DNA of 5,824 nucleotides, taken from contig CAZYOC010000275.1 in NCBI GenBank assembly GCA_964648415.1, forward strand, positions 1-5,824. Direction: 5' to 3'. The notes below the pieces were generated by a model. The model searched no databases and was not told where the DNA came from. It saw only the letters and a program-made list of their open reading frames with translations. Both the position numbers and the translations under genes were made by a program. The stretch is from G963669175 sp964648415. GTDB lineage: Bacteria > Electryoneota > Electryoneia > Electryoneales > Electryoneaceae. Positions 1 to 5,586 of this stretch are shown piece by piece (within the stretch, counting starts at the first letter, position 1; the number at the start of each line of letters is the position of its first letter).

Positions 1-349
1 GTAGCTACCATCCCGATCCCATGACCGACGCCGGGTACGCTTTGGTGGCGCGAGGAGTGGAGTATGTATGTAAGCATGGGATCGCCGCACGCAGCCGGAT
101 GGGGAGAGCGCAGCACTGTCCGGACTGCAAACAGGAATACTTGAAGAGTCCACAACTGGAGCCGGTGTCGCTTCTCAAGGAGAGCGCTGAGAGCCCGCAA
201 ACGGCGCCCGCCAACGCGATCCGTTCGCCACGATTCAAAACGTCTCCTGCAACCCGGGTTCACAAACGCAGCCGGATCACCTTGTCTGATGCGGTTGAGA
301 AGGTCGAGATGTAGTGCTCCGTTGCACCAGGTTTGCCGGGTCCAAATCG

Positions 350-362
350 TGATGTGACATCA
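350..362. promoter_or_regulatory. 13-bp perfect dyad, possible operator
   Basis: TGATGTGACATCA is a perfect palindrome of 6-bp arms around a central G. It lies about 265 bp upstream of the transporter start. A dyad of this size is a typical footprint for a dimeric repressor or activator, but no matching regulator is encoded nearby and I cannot name a family. Chance occurrence is possible. Confidence 0.25.
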
Positions 363-413
363 GAATGTGTGGTCTTGATCAGCCGCACTGACGCCCTGCG
401 CTATGCACCTTCC

Positions 414-429
414 GCCCCGCTGGGGCTTT
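414..429 (+). terminator. Short GC hairpin followed by TTT
   Basis: GCCCC (414-418) pairs perfectly with GGGGC (422-426) across a 3-base GCT loop and is followed by TTT. The form is that of an intrinsic terminator on the + strand, but the stem is only 5 bp and the T run only 3, so it would be weak. It could end transcription arriving from the left of the window. Confidence 0.3.
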
Positions 430-444
430 GCCGGATCGATTCTG

Positions 445-470
445 GCACCCGTCTCCAGCACCCGTCTCCA
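445..470. repeat. Perfect 13-bp tandem duplication
   Basis: GCACCCGTCTCCA occurs twice head to tail at 445-457 and 458-470 with no mismatch. It lies in non-coding sequence between two hairpins. This looks like a recent slippage duplication. I see no function for it. Confidence 0.8.
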
Positions 471-523
471 TTTCTTCACGTCTCTATTACCCGTCATTTC
501 TGCTGCAACGGTCCAGTAGTCGC

Positions 524-547
524 TCTGTCTGCAGGGTGACAGATTTT
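524..547 (+). terminator. Hairpin followed by TTTT upstream of the transporter
   Basis: TCTGTC (524-529) pairs with GACAGA (538-543) across an 8-base loop and runs straight into TTTT (544-547). This is a weak intrinsic-terminator shape of 6 bp with only moderate GC. It lies 80 bases before the transporter ATG, where it could act as an attenuator or block read-through. Confidence 0.28.
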
Positions 548-551
548 GCTG

Positions 552-574
552 CTCCCAGCCGGCCGGGAGGTTTT
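552..574 (+). terminator. GC-rich hairpin with short T run, possible attenuator
   Basis: CTCCC (552-556) pairs with GGGAG (565-569). One A/C mismatch and one further G-C pair lie inside, with a CCGG loop. TTTT follows at 571-574 after a single unpaired G. It starts only 4 bases after the preceding T run, so the two hairpins form a tandem pair. The short T run makes efficient termination doubtful. Confidence 0.25.
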
Positions 575-616
575 GCGCCTCACCTCATGATGGCGTATCT
601 TAGGGGCCTTACCAGC

Positions 617-622
617 GGGGAG
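617..622 (+). promoter_or_regulatory. Shine-Dalgarno of the OPT transporter
   Basis: GGGGAG lies 5 bases before the ATG at 628. Its spacing and sequence support this start, and the encoded N-terminus begins directly at the first membrane segment, as expected for the family. Confidence 0.65.
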
Positions 623-627
623 AACGC

Positions 628-3210
628 ATGAAGAGCCATTCGGAACTCACCTTTCGAGCGGTGATATCGGGGCTGTTTGTTGGGTCATTGATCGCCATGT
701 CGAATGTGTGCATCGGCCTGAAGATCGGCTGGACATTCGGCGCCTCGATTACCGCCGCCGTCATCAGTTTCGCTCTCTTTTCCACCCTGCGCGGGTTGAA
801 ACGCCCCTACACCAGCCAAGAGAACCTGATCTCCGCCACGGCGGGCTCCTCTTCGGGGACCATGGCCTCGGCGGGCGGGTTTGTATCGTCCATCCCCGCG
901 CTTGAGATGATCCGGCTGGCCAACGGGCAGGATCCGCTCACCCTCTGGCAGTACATGATCTGGGCGATCAGCATCGCGTTTCTCGGTGTCCACTTCGCCG
1001 TGCCCCTGCGCCGGCAGATGGTGGTGGTGGAGAAGCTGCGTTATCCGACCGGCACCGCGGCGGGCGAAACCATCAAGGCGATGTACGCCTCCGGCACAGA
1101 AGCCATGAAGAAGACCAAGGTGCTGGTCTGGGCGGCCATCGGCGCCGCATTGTGGAAAGCGCTGATGGAGTATACCCCCGCCGGTGTCGTCGAGAACATG
1201 TACCTCGAGACTTTCGGCATCACCGCCATCACGTTGATGGGTTTCTCCCTGCAGTCGTTGTATTTCGGCCTGAACATGTCGCCGATGATGATCGGCGCGG
1301 GTATCCTGATCGGCCGGAAGGTGGGCTGGAGCCTGCTGGGCGGCGCGGTATTGGCCTGGGGCATCATTACCCCGATGCTGTTGGATAATGGAAGAATCGA
1401 GGTCGCGCCCGACATTGCCGCGGTACGGAAGCTGGTCACCGTCGAGAATGGCGACCGGGATGTCGCTATCGCCGAGGCGATGCGACGAACCGAGCTGCTG
1501 GCCTCCAACTACGGCCTGCGTAACGCGACTCCCACGGCCATCGTGAGCGCGTATGTCCAGGCGGACGTGATCGAGCTGATGCACGCCATCGCCGACCGGA
1601 ATGTCGACCTGGCGCGGGAGGTGCTGGAAGCCGCGCCCTATGGTATTCTGGACCAGGAGATGCTGGAGGAAAGACTAACCGGCCTTGATGAGAAAAAGCG
1701 AGTGGCGGTCACCTTCGCCCTGGCCCGCCTGATCCGCCAGGGGGTGCTCGATGGCGAGGTCGAATGGCAGTCCCCCAGGTTCAACAACCCGATCCTTCTC
1801 GATACCCAGCAAGATAAAGACGTTGCCGTGTTGCTGCTGACCGAGACCGGGGCGTCCAACGAGACCGTGCAGACGGTCAACATGTGGCTCGACAGCGCCT
1901 CATACATAGAGCCCATCGACCACTTGATGTGGATGATGCAGGCGGATGTGGCGCGTGCTTCGGCGAGGGCGGTTAACGGCCGCGAGATCAACTGGGACGA
2001 GCTGGTGCTGCCCTACCGCATGGCGGCGATCATGCTGGGGACCCGCAGCGTGGACTCCACCGCAGTGCAAAGCGTGGGGCCGTATGCTGAACGATTGGTG
2101 GCCGACGCCAGGGCTTCTCTGGCGCAGGATCCGCCTGCACCGCTGATGTCATTGGATGAGCTGAAGGCCCGCGCGATGGAGCGCAAGGCGGTGCTTCGTT
2201 ACGACCTGCCGGATACCACCAGCCCCTACCGCGCGGGGTTCAACTGGGTGCTCTGGACCGGTGTGGCGCTGATGATTACTTCCAGCTTTGTGTCGCTGGG
2301 CTTCCAGTGGAAAGCCATCGCAAGGACGTTTAAATCTCTGAAGGGCGTCGCCGCCGGGCAGGAAGCCGACGAGGAAGAGGACGCGCCGGATCCCTATCCC
2401 ATGAAATACTGGCTGGTGGGGATGACTGCCGCGACGGTGCTGACTGCCGTACTCGCCTACATCTATTTCGGGATTCCGATCTGGATGGGTATCCTGGCGG
2501 TGATCTTGTCCTTGTTTGTGGCGGCGATTGCAGTACGCGCCACGGGTGAGACGGACATCAATCCGGTCGGCGCCATGGGCAAGATCACCCAGGTGGTGTT
2601 CGGAGCGTTGCATCCGGGGTACATGCAGACCAACCTGATGGCGGCCGGTATCACTGCGGCGGGGGCGAGCCAGGCGGGCGACTTGATGCACGACCTCAAG
2701 GCCGGGCACATGCTGAAGGTGTCGATCCGCAAGCAGGTGATCACGCAGCTCATCGGTGTGGTGGTGGGCGTACTGGCGGCGTCGGCCACCTTCAAGGTGC
2801 TGATGCTGGCCTACGATATCCCCGGCGATGTTTTCCCCGGACCGGCGGTCTACGCCTGGTTCAAGATGGCGGAGATCCTGGGCAAGGGCTTCGCGGCGCT
2901 GCCGCCGGGAGCCATGTGGGGCGCGCTGGCCGGGGCGATCTTCGGTATCATTGTCCCCGTGGTCGGCAAGCTGGCCCCGAAAGTAGGCAAATGGCTGCCC
3001 AGCCCGGTGGCGTTCGGCATCGCTTTCATGGTGCATCCGGTGTATTCCATCGCCATGTGGGCCGGCGCGATTGGATTCGGCTGGTACGAGAAACGAAACA
3101 AGGAAAAGGCCGACAAATACGGGTTCTCGCTGGCGTCCGGCCTGATCGCGGGCGAAGGCTTGATGATGGTTGTGATTGCGTTGATTATTGTGTATGGTCT
3201 GTTTTTCTAG
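628..3210 (+). CDS. OPT-family oligopeptide transporter with large soluble insertion
   Basis: This is a multi-spanning inner-membrane protein of 860 residues from the oligopeptide transporter (OPT) family. Members import peptides or metal-chelate compounds by proton-coupled transport; the substrate here cannot be read from sequence. Hydrophobic segments lie at roughly residues 10-31, 36-54, 106-126, 164-180, 196-214, 219-251, 538-558, 594-634, 650-680, 703-727, 763-780, 793-817 and 836-859. Family-like motifs include LRYPTGTAAGE (137-147), GLNMSPMMIGAG (214-225) and TGETDINPVGAMGKITQ (639-655). The unusual part is residues 251-535: a hydrophilic, mostly helix-forming stretch with no membrane segment, where I expect only a short loop in bacterial homologues. 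It makes this protein longer than the 600-700 residues I regard as usual. A second, acidic loop (DEEEDAPDP, 581-589) follows. The gene stands alone, with a 263-bp AT-rich gap before the next start. The family call is firm; substrate and insertion function are unknown. Confidence 0.93.
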   Translation: MKSHSELTFRAVISGLFVGSLIAMSNVCIGLKIGWTFGASITAAVISFALFSTLRGLKRPYTSQENLISATAGSSSGTMASAGGFVSSIPALEMIRLANGQDPLTLWQYMIWAISIAFLGVHFAVPLRRQMVVVEKLRYPTGTAAGETIKAMYASGTEAMKKTKVLVWAAIGAALWKALMEYTPAGVVENMYLETFGITAITLMGFSLQSLYFGLNMSPMMIGAGILIGRKVGWSLLGGAVLAWGIITPMLLDNGRIEVAPDIAAVRKLVTVENGDRDVAIAEAMRRTELLASNYGLRNATPTAIVSAYVQADVIELMHAIADRNVDLAREVLEAAPYGILDQEMLEERLTGLDEKKRVAVTFALARLIRQGVLDGEVEWQSPRFNNPILLDTQQDKDVAVLLLTETGASNETVQTVNMWLDSASYIEPIDHLMWMMQADVARASARAVNGREINWDELVLPYRMAAIMLGTRSVDSTAVQSVGPYAERLVADARASLAQDPPAPLMSLDELKARAMERKAVLRYDLPDTTSPYRAGFNWVLWTGVALMITSSFVSLGFQWKAIARTFKSLKGVAAGQEADEEEDAPDPYPMKYWLVGMTAATVLTAVLAYIYFGIPIWMGILAVILSLFVAAIAVRATGETDINPVGAMGKITQVVFGALHPGYMQTNLMAAGITAAGASQAGDLMHDLKAGHMLKVSIRKQVITQLIGVVVGVLAASATFKVLMLAYDIPGDVFPGPAVYAWFKMAEILGKGFAALPPGAMWGALAGAIFGIIVPVVGKLAPKVGKWLPSPVAFGIAFMVHPVYSIAMWAGAIGFGWYEKRNKEKADKYGFSLASGLIAGEGLMMVVIALIIVYGLFF

Positions 3211-3236
3211 AAAACCCTTAACAGGATGACTTGTCA

Positions 3237-3263
3237 AATTAAGAATTAAGAATTAAGAATTAA
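3237..3263. repeat. Heptanucleotide tandem repeat AATTAAG, 3.9 copies
   Basis: AATTAAG is repeated without error at 3237-3243, 3244-3250 and 3251-3257, with a partial fourth copy (AATTAA) at 3258-3263. It begins 27 bases after the transporter stop codon. Intergenic heptamer repeats of this kind are known from several bacterial groups and vary in copy number. No function is evident. Confidence 0.9.
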
Positions 3264-3289
3264 TTTGCAATCAGGTTGGCGCCTGAAGT

Positions 3290-3326
3290 CAATAGTAACT
3301 ATATGATTCAACTTTCATAACTATTG
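3290..3326. promoter_or_regulatory. Dyad with 7-bp arms flanking a TATGAT hexamer
   Basis: CAATAGT (3290-3296) is the exact reverse complement of ACTATTG (3320-3326), with 23 bases between. A direct repeat of TAACTAT (3296-3302 and 3318-3324) overlaps the arms at a 22-bp spacing, close to two helical turns. TATGAT, one mismatch from the sigma-70 -10 consensus, sits at 3302-3307 near the centre. This could be a promoter covered by a dimeric regulator, but there is no good -35 at the right distance and AT-rich sequence produces such matches by chance. Confidence 0.25.
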
Positions 3327-3332
3327 TATCAG

Positions 3333-3374
3333 TTCTTTCTTTACTTTTTTTACTTTTTTTCACTTTCTTTACTT
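3333..3374 (+). repeat. Pyrimidine-rich tract with two T7 runs
   Basis: This tract is almost purely T and C on the + strand, built from CTTT and ACTTTTTTT-like units. It has two runs of seven T at 3345-3351 and 3354-3360. It lies 100-140 bases before the carboxylase start. Such tracts are prone to length change by slippage and can bend or melt DNA. The Phe/Leu-rich translation it gives in the carboxylase frame is not expected to be protein. Confidence 0.8.
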
Positions 3375-3464
3375 AATCAGTTATCCTTGATATCCTTTAA
3401 TCCTAATATCCTGTTAGGGGTTGTAGGCTGTTTTGGCAAAGAACGAAATGCTGACATAGATTCT

Positions 3465-3468
3465 GGAG
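3465..3468 (+). promoter_or_regulatory. Shine-Dalgarno that fixes the GTG start of the biotin carboxylase
   Basis: GGAG lies 5 bases before GTG at 3474. The GTG gives MFKKVLIANRGEIAVRI, the standard start of biotin carboxylases. No other start in this frame has both a ribosome site and a family-like N-terminus. Confidence 0.75.
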
Positions 3469-3473
3469 ACATT

Positions 3474-4973
3474 GTGTTCAAAAAAGTCTTGATTGCCAAC
3501 CGGGGTGAGATTGCGGTGCGCATCATCCGGGCGTGCCGTACGCTGGGTATCTCCCCGGTGGCGGTGTACAGCGATGTGGACGAGAAAGCGTTGCATGTCC
3601 GTCTGGCGGACGAAGCAGTGCATCTGGGGCCGCCCCCGCCGGGGGAGAGCTACCTGGCCATCGACAAGCTGGTCGACGCCGCGCAACGTACCGGATGCGA
3701 AGCAGTACACCCGGGTTACGGTTTCCTCGCGGAACGGGCGGCGTTCGCCAAAGCGGTGCAGGAGGCCGGGCTGGTGTGGGTTGGACCGTCGCCGGAAGCG
3801 ATTGATCTATTGGGCGACAAGGTCCGCAGCCGGCTCGCCATGGAAAAGGCCGGTGTTCCGGTGACGCCGGGCTTCACCGGCGAGACCGATGACATCGAGG
3901 TCTACCGCAACGAGGCCAAACGCATCGGCTACCCGTTGCTGGTGAAAGCGGCGGCGGGCGGCGGCGGCAAGGGCATGCGCGTGGTCCACGAGGAGAAGCA
4001 GCTCGCCGACGCCATCGAGGGCGCCATGCGTGAGGCCAAGGGCGCGTTCGGCGACGCTCGCGTGTTCCTCGAGAAATGGCTGGAGGAACCGCGCCACGTG
4101 GAGTTCCAGATCTTCGCCGACACCCACGGCAACCACATCCACGTGTTCGAACGTGAATGCTCCATCCAGCGCCGTCACCAGAAGGTGGTGGAGGAGACGC
4201 CCTCTACAGCGGTCACGCCCGAGCTGCGCAAAGCCATGGGCGATGCGGCGGTGGCCACGGCGAAAGCGTCGAATTACGTCAACGCCGGTACGGTGGAGTT
4301 CCTGCTTGACAAGCACGGAAAATTCTACTTCCTGGAAGTGAACACGCGCATCCAGGTCGAGCACCCGGTGACTGAAGAGGTCGCGGGAGTGGACCTGGTG
4401 GCGGAGCAGTTCCGTATTGCGGCGGGCGAAAAGCTGAGCTGGTCGCAGGACGATCTGCGTCAGACCGGCCACGCCATCGAGGCGAGGATTTACGCGGAAG
4501 ATCCGGCGGGCGGGTTCCTGCCTGCGGCGGGACCGCTGCTGTATTTGCAGGAGCCGACCGGTCCGGGAGTGCGTGTCGACAGCGGCGTGGTGCAGGGAGT
4601 GCCGGTGCCGATGGAATACGACCCGATCATGGCGAAGGTGATCGCCTACGGCCCGACACGTGAATCGGCGCGCAAACGGTTGATCCTGGCGCTCGAGGAT
4701 TACGTGGCGCTGGGCGTGCCGACCACCGCCGGGTTCCTGCGGGATGTGCTCGAATCGGAACCGTTCCGCAAGGGCGAGACGCGGACCGATTTTATCCCCC
4801 GGCATTTCGAGGGATGGCACGGGCAGTGCGATGACGAGCGCAAGATCGCATTGGCGGCCGCGGCGGCGTTGCCGGAAAAGGCTTTTTCGACAGAGGATGG
4901 CGATGGGGAGCAGGCAGGGATCCCGTCGCCCTGGGAAACACTTGGCGCATGGCGCATTGGAGCGGGTGCATGA
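3474..4973 (+). CDS. accC: Biotin carboxylase subunit of an acyl-CoA carboxylase
   Basis: This cytoplasmic enzyme of 499 residues uses ATP and bicarbonate to carboxylate biotin held on a carrier protein. The order is an N-terminal domain (MFKKVLIANRGEIAVRI, 1-17), an ATP-grasp domain and a C-terminal carboxylase domain. Visible functional residues are Lys116 (GDK), Lys158 with the GGGGKG loop (162-167), His208, the RRHQK segment (233-237), Glu275, the EVNTRIQVEHP signature (288-298, with Glu288, Asn290, Arg292) and Arg338. All agree with the well-studied E. coli enzyme to within one position. After about residue 445 there is a tail beyond the usual end of a stand-alone biotin carboxylase, containing SPWETLGAWR (485-494). 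That resembles the SPW..GWR segment opening the linker domain of 3-methylcrotonyl-CoA carboxylase alpha. The stop overlaps the carrier gene start by ATGA. Acetyl-, propionyl- or methylcrotonyl-CoA carboxylase are all possible; the tail favours methylcrotonyl-type ancestry. The symbol accC is used for the domain, not the substrate. Confidence 0.95.
   Translation: MFKKVLIANRGEIAVRIIRACRTLGISPVAVYSDVDEKALHVRLADEAVHLGPPPPGESYLAIDKLVDAAQRTGCEAVHPGYGFLAERAAFAKAVQEAGLVWVGPSPEAIDLLGDKVRSRLAMEKAGVPVTPGFTGETDDIEVYRNEAKRIGYPLLVKAAAGGGGKGMRVVHEEKQLADAIEGAMREAKGAFGDARVFLEKWLEEPRHVEFQIFADTHGNHIHVFERECSIQRRHQKVVEETPSTAVTPELRKAMGDAAVATAKASNYVNAGTVEFLLDKHGKFYFLEVNTRIQVEHPVTEEVAGVDLVAEQFRIAAGEKLSWSQDDLRQTGHAIEARIYAEDPAGGFLPAAGPLLYLQEPTGPGVRVDSGVVQGVPVPMEYDPIMAKVIAYGPTRESARKRLILALEDYVALGVPTTAGFLRDVLESEPFRKGETRTDFIPRHFEGWHGQCDDERKIALAAAAALPEKAFSTEDGDGEQAGIPSPWETLGAWRIGAGA
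4959..4962 (+). promoter_or_regulatory. Shine-Dalgarno for the overlapping biotin carrier gene
   Basis: GGAG lies 7 bases before the ATG at 4970, inside the end of the carboxylase gene. It supports the ATG that overlaps the TGA stop over an earlier in-frame ATG at 4949, which has no such site. Confidence 0.6.
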
Positions 4974-5467
4974 GGACACGTGAATACACGGTGGACAACG
5001 ACACTGTAACGGTTAAGGCGGAGATTCGTGACGGCCTGTTGAAAGCTCAGGTCGGGGAAGAGATGCTGGAAGGCCAGTTGCTGAAGACCGGGAGCGGACG
5101 AGGGATCTGGCGCGTGGGTGATACAGCCTACCGTGTGGTCGCCGCGGAGAAGGACGGCAAGGTCTGGGCGGCGGTCAACGGCCGGGTGTATGTGTTTGAA
5201 GACGCCCGGGCGCAGGACGAGATGGGCGGTTCGACAGTGGCCGAGAACTCGGTCGCAGCCCCCATGCCCGGCAAGGTCATCAAGGTGATGGTCAAGGAAG
5301 GCGACACGGTCGAGGTGGGCCAGCCGGTGATGATTGTGGAGGCGATGAAGATGGAGCACACGCTGGCCGCTCCGGTCGCCGGGACCGTCACCGCGCTCAA
5401 CTGCAAGGAAGGCGAGCAGGTCGACGCCAAAGCGCCGCTGGCCGAGATCGAAGCGACCGAGGAATAA
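4970..5467 (+). CDS. Biotin carboxyl carrier subunit of the acyl-CoA carboxylase
   Basis: This protein of 165 residues carries covalently bound biotin between the biotin carboxylase and a carboxyltransferase. Residues 1-80 are beta-strand-like sequence resembling the BT-like linker domain of methylcrotonyl-CoA carboxylase alpha: TREYTV, then a conserved-looking DGKVWAAVNGRVYVFED stretch. Residues 92-161 are a biotinyl domain with APMPGKV (97-103) and the attachment motif EAMKMEH (124-130), so biotin should sit on Lys127 (codon 5348-5350). It lacks the long Ala/Pro-rich linker typical of AccB of the four-subunit acetyl-CoA carboxylase, so I do not call it accB. The start at 4970 gives a 4-base ATGA overlap with the carboxylase stop, which implies translational coupling and equal expression. 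An earlier in-frame ATG at 4949 would add seven residues with no family resemblance. No carboxyltransferase gene follows within the window. Confidence 0.93.
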   Translation: MRTREYTVDNDTVTVKAEIRDGLLKAQVGEEMLEGQLLKTGSGRGIWRVGDTAYRVVAAEKDGKVWAAVNGRVYVFEDARAQDEMGGSTVAENSVAAPMPGKVIKVMVKEGDTVEVGQPVMIVEAMKMEHTLAAPVAGTVTALNCKEGEQVDAKAPLAEIEATEE

Positions 5468-5507
5468 CCCGGATAGTACGCGAAACAAATGGCATGGCCC
5501 GGTTTGC

Positions 5508-5532
5508 ATTTGCCCCGGGTAGCTTTGTCGTG
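5508..5532 (+). repeat. Direct repeat, copy 1, upstream of the inverted-repeat element
   Basis: The core TGCCCCGGG followed by AGCTT and GT.GTG recurs at 5801-5824. The two copies agree at about 21 of 25 positions with one 1-base gap. They lie 293 bp apart on either side of the inverted-repeat element, and the second copy may continue past the window edge. Confidence 0.6.
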
Positions 5533-5586
5533 AGTTGCAAGACTTCCCTTCGCGCCGCAACGATGAACCCAAACGGGTGGTGTAAT

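Larger units (their letters stand above)
1..627. other. 5' non-coding stretch, no convincing gene
   Basis: I see no gene here that I can support. One frame is open from the left edge to a stop at 312-314 (ATG at 21) and would encode 97 residues with one CPDC motif. It has no Shine-Dalgarno sequence, no hydrophobic segment and no family resemblance that I recognise. It could be the tail of a gene starting outside the window, but chance is more likely. The other open frames are short and mutually overlapping. The second half (about 350-575) is richer in structure: a 13-bp dyad, a 13-bp tandem duplication and three hairpins followed by short T runs, listed separately. It reads as the control and leader region of the transporter gene. 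Confidence 0.6.
3211..3473 (+). promoter_or_regulatory. AT-rich spacer and probable promoter region of the carboxylase operon
   Basis: Base composition drops abruptly from GC-rich coding sequence to strongly AT-rich sequence just after the transporter stop and returns at the carboxylase start. The stretch contains a heptamer tandem repeat, a dyad around a TATGAT hexamer (3302-3307), a T/C-rich tract and other -10-like hexamers such as TTTAAT (3395-3400). No -35/-10 pair has both good matches and 16-18 bp spacing, so I do not name a promoter. I see no convincing GC-hairpin terminator for the transporter. The frame of the carboxylase happens to stay open back to a TTG at 3324, but the 50 residues so added are an F/L-rich product of the T tract and match nothing expected at a biotin carboxylase N-terminus. 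Confidence 0.5.

Noticed and set aside
89..277. 12-bp direct repeat ACGCAGCCGGAT at 89-100 and 266-277
   Set aside because: Short, GC-rich, far apart, with no flanking similarity; probably chance.
1..314. Possible 97-residue gene with a CPDC motif, open to the left edge
   Set aside because: No ribosome site, no recognisable family, competing frames on both strands. It could be a partial gene, but the sequence here does not support it.
573..601. sigma-70-like promoter TTGCGC, 17 bp, TATCTT upstream of the transporter
   Set aside because: Only 3/6 and 4/6 matches. Position is possible but the match is no better than chance.
428..631. 67-codon frame whose stop overlaps the transporter ATG (ATGA)
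   Set aside because: TTG start without a ribosome site, low-complexity Ser/Pro/Arg-rich product, and it runs through two hairpins and the tandem duplication. The overlap looks like chance.
3201..3215. Palindrome over the transporter stop codon as a terminator
   Set aside because: An A/T stem of about 5 bp with no GC stem and no following T run would not terminate transcription.
2149..3237. Long minus-strand open frame of 362 codons over the transporter
   Set aside because: Antisense to conserved OPT segments; His/Arg/Gln-rich shadow frame with no recognisable domain.
3434..3452. sigma-54-like promoter (TGGCA ... TGCT) before the carboxylase
   Set aside because: The GG and GC dinucleotides are 13 bases apart instead of the required 10, and the start codon is too close.
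3324..3473. Extra 50 residues at the N-terminus of the biotin carboxylase from a TTG start
   Set aside because: No Shine-Dalgarno sequence, low-complexity translation from a T/C tract, and an excellent internal GTG start with GGAG and the conserved family N-terminus.
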